Source of the DNA: Ectocarpus siliculosus
Taxonomy: Eukaryota; Sar; Phaeophyceae; Ectocarpales; Ectocarpaceae
Direction of reading: 5' to 3'
NCBI GenBank assembly: GCA_000310025.1
Contig: FN648731.1
Coordinates: 1 to 23,760 of the forward strand
DNA: 23,760 bases
A program made the position numbers and the translations under genes. The notes beneath the pieces are model-generated. The model was not told the DNA's origin. It did not search any database and saw only the letters and a program-made list of their open reading frames with translations. This document shows positions 12,401 to 22,300 of this stretch, one piece after another. How positions within the stretch are numbered: the first letter of the stretch is position 1; the number at the start of each line of letters is the position of its first letter.

Positions 12401-15400
12401 CTCTCCTGCTTAATCTTGGCGATTTTCTTGAACTTCTCGACGTCGAAACCCTGACGCGGGGGTAGCAAAAGGAAGCAGCGTGTGGTTGTCACCGTGGCTC
12501 GGCATTTAACAATGTTGTCCCGTACACGGGCCTAACGGAGCCGCGTCGGCTGGCGGTGTTGCTCCGTCTATTTTCTTGTTCCTGTGACGTTGTATCAACA
12601 AAACTAACCCCTTAGACTAGTCAGCAGGACCAGTACCCACTCGTGGTCACGGCTACAAATACGGTAGGCTTTCGTCGGCGCGAAGGTGTTTTCGTTGCTG
12701 TGACTACGTCGCCTTGGTCGGTTTGCTCTTGTGTGATATTTTTAGGTTGTTTCCTTGTGAAACTTGGGGCGCAGAAGGCGGTCATAAAGATATCATCGTC
12801 TTTCAAGGAATCAGTAAACAACAGCAGGAAAATACACGACAGCACGAAAACAACGTCACCGGCAGCGGTAGGTAGGTCTCACCTCTGGCTCGAAGACGTG
12901 TCCACTGCTGTCTGTGAACGTCATCGGAGTGGCACCCAGCTCGAGAAGTTTCTCCGCGACATGCAGGGCCACCTTGATTGCACGACGAAAACCCATCACG
13001 TCGTCGGCACGTCACGCAGAGGTACGCCACAAGGGCTCAGCGCATGACGGTGGTTCAGCGCATTGAAACATTGAACCACATGTCGCGTATATGTACAACA
13101 CACACAACAAATGCTTGCCACGTCACAGCTCAGTGTGTAAAAAAGGTTAGCCCATCGCATGACGACCCACAGAGAGGACATGCAACAGCGCAGACACACA
13201 CGCGCTGTGTCCACTGCACCAAGACTCGGCTGGCACACCAGACACGACACATCGGGTCCCTCGCAGCCGTCATTCACAAGTCCGAACCCATATTTGCAGA
13301 AAATATCCTGCTAACCGGCAACCACAATAGCATGCTATCCGAAAACACGAAACCGGAAAACCGAGACCCAAGAGATCAATACGGACATTCCACAGGACCT
13401 CGTATGAACGTCACCTTAAAGACGTATTGAGCACTAATTTCCTCTTGCGCGACCCCTGCTGGTGCATCAAGCATACAAGCCATACTGTGCATAGACAGGG
13501 GCCCGAGAATAGATGGGACAAAACACGCACGCGCGCTAGCGAAACTAGTTGGTTGCGCGTGCCACGCCGCTCCGAACCTATCGATCACCTTGCCGCTTCC
13601 CGTAACGATGCACCGCTTTCCCATGAGCGACTCGCCCCGGCCTCGCATCGCCTTCTCCGCGAAGTAAACCACGCCGTAGCCCGCACACTCCGGGTGGGGC
13701 ACAGCGCCGCCCCACAGGAGGCCCCTTCCGATCGGAGACGCGTCGAGGCTCATGCGCTTGTACTGCATGCGGGGAGTTGGTCGCGCGGACACAGGGGAGG
13801 CGTCGTAGGGGGGAGTCGTCGGGCTAGAGTAGCAAGGTTGAGAAGTGTCCTGGGCCATATGCAGCTTGTACCGCCCGTGGACGTTTTGGTAGCATAGACA
13901 GGGGAGTAGTGGTGCTCATAGAAGGGTTGTTGGGTGCAGGGGATAATAGGCTGGCGTCCGGGCTCGTCCATTAGTACGACCATGGCCGGGTTCGGTATTG
14001 CCTAGAACGCACCGAGTTGAGTTGACCTCCTAATTACTCCGATGTCCACCTCTGGGACCCACCGCCCATGCCAACTTGAGGGGTCGTATTCTGCACCCCC
14101 TCCAACGATACTCAAGTCCCTCGACAAACTATCCAGAGCATCCACATGTAGCCTGCCGCAAGGCGTACCCAGACTCCGTGACGACACTCCGCGCGAAAGC
14201 ACCAACTTTGTGCGCATACAGTTTTCGATGCCTGTCGCCCCTCACAGGCGTCAACATGTTCGTGCAAACATATATTTTTCTTACCCGTAGAACACGTCTG
14301 GTCCTTACCCTGGCCGTAGCGATACACGACTGCTCATTTAAATGCCTGAGGAGAGACCATCTCGTCGTCTACCCTCACAGACATCCAGATTGTTTCCTAA
14401 ACTTACCAGCAAGGAATTTCAACGTCTGCCCGGCAAAGGCAGGTGCCCACTCTTTTCTGGCCCCTCCCTCCCCGCAATCTCTTCCTCACCAACCTGGCAA
14501 GGTCTATTCTGTCACTTCACACCATTGTTCATACGCAAATAGTCTCCAGTCTAAATCATGCAATGTACATGCATGCCATCAAACTCTCCAACTACAAACG
14601 TGATATTCCGATCTATCTCATGCAATGTGCCTGTACATCGCCAACCTCCCCACCAACGCAAATGTTTCCCCAATCTATCTCATGTAATGTGCTTTAATAT
14701 CATCAACCTTCTCCAACCCACCCGCTCTACCCTATTTTCTGATCTCTCCTTCTCAAATTCCAATAAAGACATCCGGGCTCCCCTCCTCAGGTCGCTAAAA
14801 CTCCATTAAGACGCCTGGTTCAATTACTCCTTGTCTACCAGCGAAGGACGTCCGGGCTCGACCGCTAGATCTTCGAAATACATCGAATCTAAAAAGACCT
14901 AGATCGGTAGCACCCCCAGGGAACATCTGGTCCAATTTTTCCCTCTCTATCTTTTCGCTCTCCCTTTTCTATGTATCTCTGCCTGCCTGTCTGCCTGTCT
15001 CTGTCTCTCTCTCTCTGCCTCTCTGTCTCTGTCTCTGTCTCTGTCTCTGTCTCTCTCTATATATATACATATATCTCGCACCTGCCCGTAGAGGTACCCG
15101 ATCTCGGGGGGGCCGACGCACAAGCCCATGGAAGGGCAGTCCACCTCGGTCCCGATGTGCTTGGTCATCGCCGACATATAAGCCTGGCAGAACCTGACAC
15201 CCACACAAACCCAAACCCATCCACCCGGAACAGAAAAAGCACACGGGCCGGACCGGCAGGAATATGGTTACCCGCGACCGTGATGGACTCGGGGCAAGAG
15301 TCTTGTGCCTTCCCGCGGGACAACCACACCACAAGACCACTATCCTACCTTGGTCTTTTAGCGGGTAGCAGGGTCAGAAAACCTGTTGCCTGTTTTCACA

Positions 15401-18400
15401 AGACGGTGTGTCCGCTTCTAGACTACATCTGTCTCCGTGCCGATTTTCGTGGAAAGTGAGGCTCTCGCTCCCCGGTATCGCACGTTTCTCGAGCTCGTTG
15501 ATTGAAACGAGTAAGGCGAGAACGTCCGCGTCACGGTTCTCCTGCGGCGGTTCTAATCGACAGTTTGTGCACACGACCCTCTCTCGCCCTGTCTCTCTTT
15601 GTATGGCTGTCTGGCGGCACTGTCTCTGTCTCTGTTTTTCTCTCCACAGTAATTTGTTTTGGACTATTTTGTAGGTAGGATAACCAAAACTCTTCCAATG
15701 AGCCAAAAGCAAGACGACAAGCTAGTGGTGACCTCTCTGGCGCAGTCTTGTGTGCTCAATTCGCACTTCGTTACCATATGCACCTATTTTTTGCGTACCT
15801 CTCGGCCTCTGGAACTCTATGCATAACATGATGTAGCCCACCCTCCCCTATTCTAAACGTATTCCGGAAGAATGACTTCTAAATGTGCATACGTCTTCCT
15901 CGTTACCTCTGGATCTCTGCTTCGCTCTTGTCGTGGACGTTGAAATCTGCTCCTCCGACGCTTGCGCCGACCTTGAGGCCCGACAGAGAGTTGCTCAGGA
16001 CCAGGTCGAAGGCGTGAGCCTTCACGTCCGCCGCCGTAAGCTCCTTCGAAAAGTGCAGAGGTCCCTGCGTCGAAGAAGGGCGTGGTTGTTTCGCGTTCCG
16101 GCAGGTTTGCAGAGGGTGAGCGCTGAGATGTACTATTTACCTCGTTGTTGTCACTAGCCATGCTCGTTGCAATCTGAATCGTGGTTTGACCGGACTAGGA
16201 CGGGTACACCCTCTGTTGGTCAGGTCAGAAAGAAAAAACAAGGAAGCACTCACCACGAAGGGCCCTAGCGCGCTCGAGTACTGGTAGCGATACCCGCGGT
16301 TGACGCGGATGATGCCCTTGTCGTCCAGCCAGGCCACCCGGAAGGATAACGCCTTTTAAAGTTAACGAACAGGAAATGCGTTTGATCTTTGTCAGGAAGA
16401 CAGCAGAGGAGACCACACAACGCGTACCAGAATGTTTGCGTTGAGACAGACACGCGGAGCAGCTGCTATTGACAGCTACATCGCTGCAGGAAGACCTGTA
16501 ACAGAATGCGTGGAATGCACGAGACCGTTGGTTGTCTCCAGACTGAACAAAACTTAACCCGCAGTGGTGTGCGGACAGTGGGCGCATTTCAAGGAGTACC
16601 GTATGCATACCACGTGGAGCGCAGAACTTTCATTGCGAGAAACGCAAGCTTTTCGGGCACAACAGCAGTAGTGGCACATTTTCCTCAAGGCACAACACCA
16701 GCGCAAGAAGAAAAAAAAACGTCGTTTCAGATTTATTCCAGCGGGCAGTGCTGCAAGCACCCTCGGCGTGCAAAAAAAAAAGGAGGAGAACCCGCCTTTT
16801 TCCACGGGTGGTTGGCCACCCGAGCGTACAGCAAAAACATAAAATACCCTGCCACGCTCACCCGCTCCGCTTCCAGAAGCTGCTTGGCCACCCAAGCGTA
16901 CTGCGGCCAGCGGTCGATGACGGGAGCGACGGAGTCCAGGACGTCTCTTACGGTGTCAAGGAAGATCTGATCGTGGGGTCCGAACCGTAACGCCTCGGCG
17001 TACAGCATGTCGGCGGCCTCTGCTCCCGTGCGGAAGAAGCCTTCGCCCCGGCCCGGCCGAAAAAGCGGCCGTTTCTTCCAAGAGATCTGGATTTTTTAAT
17101 AGTGTTCAACACGGATTGACGATGCGCCTGGCTTCGTTGCATTGAGCGTGTACGTACTTGTGGGAGACGCTCGTTGAATCGTTCGGTTAATGGAAAGGAT
17201 CAGCACCAACTGTCGGTTGGTTGTGTTGCTCGTGTTTCGAGGGGAAACGCTGACTAGGAAACGCGCATGAAGGGATGGGCGGACAAACGAAGGACACGAC
17301 ACGGGAAATGTGCCCGTGGAACTGACTCAAGTAGCTGTCGGCGTTTGTGCTTCCGGAAGCAACACATGACTTTGGCTAGACCTATGCACAGTACACATAA
17401 CATGACCCCACGCCTTCAAATCGACTACGATGACGAGGAGGATGCGTGAGGGAAGAGCTGCGCTCAAGTCGGCGGTCATACGGACTCACGTGGGCTCTGA
17501 CTTTGCGGTCGCTGTGTGGTTGAAGAGTCCGAAATCGGGACCGCACATAGCAGAGGCATTCTACATCCTAAATCCTGGTTGTAGCTCATCGAACACTATG
17601 ATTTAGTTCTCGTTGGAGGGACGACCCTTGCTAAGCCGCTGGCAAAGAGGAACAGGGCTTTAGTTGAGGCCGGGGCTATCCCCCGGGTTGGTGTAACACA
17701 AGAAAACTCTCTGTGCCTTTGGATTTGACCTTCCTCCTGTGGTGTGACTCCGGGTGATAAGTCCGAAACGGACACCGAAAAGGTGTGTGTACTGTTGCTG
17801 TAGACTGGCGTTAGAATGATGGGAGGAACACTCGCACTAGCAACTCACACCAACTTTGCCTACTTTAGGCGTAATATTGTCTGATTGACATGTGTGCTTT
17901 TCTGACTGACGCCACGACAATTTCGTGTGTCGACCGACCACCCATGTAATGAGCATTTTCGTCGACGTTGCGTTTATTTACCGTCGTTCATTGCTGTTTT
18001 CTCTCCCTGCCACCGCTCGGATTTCCCTCTAACCGCTCAACGAAAGTTGAACTCGAAGAGCTCGCAGGCCATGGTACGATATGAGAGTGATCCAGACCCA
18101 AAAACATGGCTGCGGACCTTCGTATGTACCAACGTAGTTGGGGTTACGGGCTCAACTGCTGAAGTCATCATTGCTGTGCTCCGTGTATGCATACCAAAGG
18201 GGAAAGCCAGGTGGCGACGTGAGCGGCACAGTTGGCAACCCAGCCAGCCTTGGCCACAGCAGCAGTATACATGTACTTCCGGAGTGCACCCTGCTGTACG
18301 CGGTAGTCTATGATACATACAACGGTCTACAGATGTTACGCAATAGCGGGGCGTTTCCGTGAACATGCACAAGGGCGGGTTGTTTCGGTTCTGAGAGGAA

Positions 18401-18918
18401 AAATTGCGATGGTGTACACTGCACAGCGTTCGCAAGGAAGACATTTGGCATGGCTGATCCCCGACGTAATCTAAGTGCTGGTGAAGCGTACAAACTACGG
18501 TTTGCTGTCGTTCGTTGGTTGGGTGCTGCGCCAAGCTGCGCATGTTTTGCATACCGCCGGTTTGTGTCTTGGAAGTACCGCGGAGGCAGCAAAGCACTTT
18601 GTATGTACGACGTGTCGGTAGCAAGCACCGAAATATTGCACGAGCGATCGAAACATTAACATTGGTCCGACTCGCTCGAACCTTGACAAATCTCACCTCC
18701 TCTGACTGCGGTCCCTTCACGCTCCTGAACTCATCGAGGAGATGCTTTTCGGTTCTCGAGTTGCCGAGAACCTTGATCCCCCTTGTTGCTGCCGCCAAGT
18801 TCAACATCGTTGAAGTAGCGCCACCAGGTTTTAGCCCAGCTCCTGCTCTTGCTGTCAGCACGCTTGCACGCCCACCGCTGAGCATGCCCACAAGGGGCCG
18901 CATCTTCGTAGACATCAT
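9487..18918 (-). CDS. Glutamate dehydrogenase-like protein with a degenerate active site (probable mitochondrial pseudoenzyme), 11 exons
   Basis: Exons on the minus strand are 18918-18697, 17017-16862, 16352-16254, 16064-15907, 15193-15082, 13762-13589, 12972-12883, 12450-12383, 11678-11489, 10513-10379 and 9618-9487 (stop TAA). All introns are GT-AG and all phases agree, giving 511 residues. Residues 1-60 are rich in Arg/Ser/Ala with almost no acids, like a mitochondrial presequence. Residues 75-511 align end to end with hexameric NADP-type GDH (E. coli GdhA, about 447 aa): QYAWVAKQLLEAER, VNRGYRYQYSSALGP, DKSEAEIQRFCQAYM, EIGYLYGQYKRM, ECAGYGVVYFAEKAM, VTGSGK, FTDSSGHV and a C-terminal GCTIAGFLRVGRAMMAHGAV. 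Active-site residues are lost: V159, S183, V195 and G235 stand where E. coli has K92, K116, K128 and D168. No stop or frameshift occurs, so it does not look like a decayed pseudogene. The start is uncertain, because an in-frame ATG also lies at 18978. The exon 2 acceptor could instead be at 17086. Confidence 0.93.
11431..11478. repeat. ACC/AAC trinucleotide repeat at the start of intron 9
   Basis: The plus strand reads CACCACCAACAACAACAACA and then CAACAGCAGCAGTAGC. On the coding (minus) strand this is a GTT/GTTG-rich tract that begins about ten bases inside intron 9 of the GDH-like gene (donor after 11489). It keeps the frame open past the donor and so creates a misleading reading frame. Confidence 0.75.
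12642..12709. repeat. Imperfect palindrome in intron 7 of the GDH-like gene
   Basis: The outer 20 bases of the left side (GTGGTCACGGCTACAAATAC) match the reverse complement of the right side (GTTTTCGTTGCTGTGACTAC) at about 15 of 20 positions, around a central segment of roughly 28 bases. As a result both strands encode similar short peptides with VTAT and VAVTTS. It is probably a diverged inverted duplication. Confidence 0.55.
14550..14745. repeat. Three-unit 62-bp tandem repeat in intron 5 of the GDH-like gene
   Basis: The phrase TC-ATG-(C/T)AATGT recurs with its CATG at 14557, 14619 and 14681, exactly 62 bases apart. It is preceded in two copies by AATCTATCT or GATCTATCT, and followed by diverged C-rich text ending in CTCC-AAC words. 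The copies are clearly diverged, and the third trails off near 14745. Confidence 0.6.
14980..15074. repeat. CTCTGT microsatellite ending beside a splice donor
   Basis: A pyrimidine tract built from CTGCCTGTCT, CTCTCT and repeated CTCTGT units runs into an ATATAT stretch. On the minus strand it forms the beginning of intron 5 of the GDH-like gene, starting about seven bases after the last exon base (15082). The donor is followed by AT-rich and then GACAGA-rich sequence. Confidence 0.85.
16812..16901 (-). repeat. Partial exon duplication beside exon 2 of the GDH-like gene
   Basis: Bases 16884-16901 in exon 2 (encoding YAWVAK on the minus strand) recur at 16812-16829 in intron 2 with 17 of 18 identities, 72 bases apart. 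The intronic copy would encode YARVAN. Similarity fades on both sides. This looks like the remnant of a local tandem duplication. The exon copy is the one that fits the GDH alignment. Confidence 0.55.
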
Positions 18919-19331
18919 CGATGTGCTGTTGATCCTTGCGTATGCGTGTTGTGTTGGAAGACGAGAAGGACACAACAAGAGAGACAGCGTGGGTCTCTTG
19001 ATCCCGGTTCAGATCCTCTCGCTCGGAAACTTAACTTTACTCGGAATCCAGCGCACACGGCTGTTGTTGCCTACGCTTCGGCGACGAGGAGACCGATATT
19101 TCAGTATGGGCGCAGATGGTCTGGTTGACGGCACTGCCTATCAGCTAGTCGGCAATGTAGCACCAGCTGCAGCAGCGCAGAGCATATTGGTGCTGGAACC
19201 GGAAACGCTCCGCCGATTCCTTCGGTACAGAGTAGGGGTATGGCGTGATGGCAAAGCCCTCTTCGTTGTGCCCCCCCCCCCAACCAGCGACCAGCGACCA
19301 ACACACACTACCCTTGCGCGTGTCATCCATC
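18919..19331. promoter_or_regulatory. Shared intergenic region between two divergent genes
   Basis: Only 413 bases separate the proposed start codons of the GDH-like gene (leftward) and the IspD gene (rightward), so both 5' regions and core promoters must lie here. This shrinks to about 353 bases if the upstream ATG at 18978 is used. No clear TATA box is visible. Near the IspD start there are a run of 11 C (19271-19281) and a short direct repeat of CCAGCGA. A long plus-strand frame (18515-19435) crosses the region, but it is the complement of GDH exon 1 and is not proposed as a gene. Confidence 0.6.
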
Positions 19332-22300
19332 ATGGTAGCATCGCTGACATCGATCGCGGCCTTGCTCGCCCTTGTCTGGCCCGCCTCGGCGTTTGTCAAG
19401 CCAAATGTTGGCAGCTCTCTCCAGGTCTGGCGTAATCGTGGCCTGTCGGCCTTGTGTATCATGTTGCACGTCGCCTTTTTTTGGTTCAGCTCTCCCTCTC
19501 GCACGTACATGTGCGCCGCATACGCTTTTGTAGCTGTGTGGTAAGATAGTAGCGACTACTGGGGGGATAAGGTGAAGCAGCACTTGCAGTGGTTGCTTCG
19601 TCGGATCGAGGAATGTATGGTATCTCGCTCTCTCTGTGTCTATCTGTTTGTTGTGCTATCTTTCTGGCGAGGGGCTCGTCATGCGCTCAACAAAACGTAA
19701 ACGTTATCGCTCCATCAGCTGTCACATCCCTTTTGTCTTGCACCCTCCCCCCGTGGTAGCGATGCCCCCTTCCTTCGGGCCGGTGAAAGGCCCAGCGAGG
19801 GGGAGGCAGGGCAGGGCGGTGCAGGGCACTGGTTTGCCCCCCAATATCGATATTTACTAGTCCCCACGTTCCTCTTCGCGTGGGCAAAATGTCGGAAAAT
19901 TTCAAATCCCGAGCCTGCTGCTGCTATGCTATCTATGCTGTGCAAGACACAGGAAACAGCTGTCCATTGCCACCAAGTGCGAAGAACATATACCAAAAGC
20001 CTACACAATCAAGTCCGCGTCCTCCGGCAGCAAATCTGCTCGTGAATCTCGAGATACAGCAGTTAGATTGCCCATTTCGGCGGCATGTGTTTGCCCCACG
20101 TGCCCGTTGCATTGCTACGATCCCATTTGCAACTTTGTCCCATGGTAACCGCGGTGGGTATCAGCTGGTTGCTCCTCCGGAGCCCTACGAGAGCATGACC
20201 ACCGCGCGTCGAAGAGGGTGTGCAGCGGGCATTCATCGCCTTAACCTAGCCGGCTGTTCCACACGCGCGCAAGACACAGCAGTGCTGGGCTGGTTGCCAA
20301 TCGCGACGCAATTTGTCGACGCCGTGTTGGAAGGACAAGACGTCTTCGACGCGCACGATCTATCGCCGTCGATACGATTCGATTCGCCAACTCGCCCCCA
20401 CGCCTTCGGCACTGTTGTATCTGGACTGCGAGCGTGTCGGCACATGCTCACGTCGTCATGATGTTCCTTGGTCGGTTGGATAGCACCCGTAGTCACCCCC
20501 ACCAAAGCCGACTACTCAGCACCGCCTGTCAGGCTGTGCGTCGACCCTTACCGACCGACCACCTTCTTCCGTTCGATGCTGTTTCTCCCTCCGGTTGCAG
20601 GCGAGGACCAGGGGTGTGAGGGACGCCGCTCCTGCATCGGCCCCTCGACTGTCGATGGCCGCTGGGCCCACGGTGAGTCAGCAAGAGAAACCAGCCTACT
20701 GAAAGCCTCCGTCGACTACCACTACTTACCCAGAAGACTGGTGGGATTGATTGGCGCAGGGCCTTGGCTCTCCTTTTCTGTTGCGAATGTTGTGGCGTGC
20801 CTGAAACGTCCAGAGGCTGGATTCGACTACAACTACCCTGAAGAGCAGAATCGTTTTTGGTACGCTGCCACCGTACCGTGCTTGGCCCGCACCGGGACAT
20901 CGCCCAAGAAACAATCGGCTCCGAATCACCTGCATCACTACCGCCCCCCCCCGCCCCCCCCGCAGGTGGAAAACGTGGCAGCTGTTGTCCTTGCCGGAGG
21001 CGTCGGCAAGCGGATGGAGGCAGGCATGTAAGTACGCGGAAGCCAGGAGTTTGGGATGACCGAGCGTGAGGTTTTAAATGGGCGGGGGGCACGAGTAAGC
21101 GGTACGCACAACCGCCACAAGGTTGATGCCGTATGTTGGTAGCGACAAGACTTCCGCTGTCTTCGCACATGCCGGGTGTACACGTTGTTTGGCTTACATC
21201 GGCTGCAGGCGAATTCGTCTCGACGCCTGACGGGGTTGCGTTGCTTCACAAGCTGTTTTATTATCGTCGTGGCTTGGTAAAACTGTCACTGCTGTGGTCT
21301 GAAGGGATATACGACGGATTTTACTCTCCGTAGCCGACGATGTGTCTGAACGCACAGAAAGCAGTCCCTCGATCGATTCTTAGGTATGTTCGATTGCTCC
21401 TCAACCATCAAGAGGCTGTCGACGCCGAAACGGGTGGTTTCGGAAACATCTCGTCGAGAGAGAGCTTCCTTAGTGGACATTTGCAGCAACCCTTGTTGCG
21501 GTGCAATCCATTTTGTAACAATCGATCACATACATTCCCGTGCGTTCGCCCGCACGCCTTGCGGGTTGTAGCCACACCCACCATTGCGTTGAGCACCCAT
21601 GTCGTTTTTCGATGATGGGTGTTTGGGCACCATGTGATGATGCTTGACGCTGCAACCGTACCGCCGTTCTCGCATCCTCCCTCCACGAGAGGAAAGCTTA
21701 ATCCCGCCCGTGTCATTTCGTCCGTTCCCCCCCCCCCCCCCCCCACTCAACCTGATTTCCAATGCCGCTTTTTCTTCGAAAAAAGGCCGAAGCAATTCCT
21801 GGAGCTGCAAGGGGAGACCGTGTTGGAGCACAGCCTCAAGCTCTTCCTCAGGCTCAAGGGAGTGTCACAGTGAGTTCCTTTGATTTTTTGGTCGCTGGCC
21901 AAGACTGTTTCAACACGCATCTTGCAAACTCCAAGCCCTTGCATAGATGGAGTACGTGCTTGTGGAGGTGCCCAAGGAGAGGTTCAGGGACCCGCCGTCG
22001 CCGTCCGTTCCCCATGACCCCCGTAGGTTTTTTTTTTCAAGGCAACGAGTGTACCTTCTTACCGTGAAGAGATCGTAGTTAGCTGCGTTTGTTTGGCCCG
22101 TGTCATACCGGCGCGTTCCGGACCTAGGACATCGGCCACTTCTGTGTACCCTAAATTATGGCCGTCTATCACCAGCCCCGTGGATGCCGTTTTGTTCTTC
22201 GAAGGAGCAAGAAAGCGTTCTACTTATATTTTGTCCAGCAGAACCTCCCCTTTCGTTCTTTGCCAAGGCGGAGACGCGACATATCCGTGGTCACGAGCTA

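Noticed and set aside
14300-14335. Minus-strand frame reading YRYGQ before GTAAGG, resembling the end of GDH exon 5 (GYLYGQ)
   Set aside because: Similarity is limited to a few residues, no acceptor gives a sensible exon, and exons 5 and 6 already join without a gap in the GDH alignment.
14076-14603. A 175-codon plus-strand frame inside GDH intron 5
   Set aside because: Composition is unremarkable, it overlaps the 62-bp tandem repeat, and no splice or family evidence supports it.
9487-18918. Interpretation of the GDH-like gene as a decayed pseudogene
   Set aside because: All 11 exons are open, phases agree at every junction, and the C-terminus and nucleotide-binding turn are conserved. Random decay would be expected to introduce stops or frameshifts.
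18515-19435. A 306-codon open frame on the plus strand
   Set aside because: It runs antisense through GDH exon 1 and across the divergent promoter into the IspD leader exon in another frame. It matches no family, and both flanking genes explain the sequence better.
20529-21170. A 213-codon minus-strand open frame over the IspD region
   Set aside because: It is the complement of IspD exons 2 and 3 and their C-rich intron, with low-complexity Gly/Pro/Arg content and no family resemblance.
21946-22029. Possible extra IspD exon beginning MEYVLVEVPKERF
   Set aside because: Exon 4 (ending 21869, phase 2) joins directly to exon 5 (starting 22613) to give a continuous IspD alignment (KGVS-Q-LILVLDEQY), so an exon here would disrupt the family pattern.
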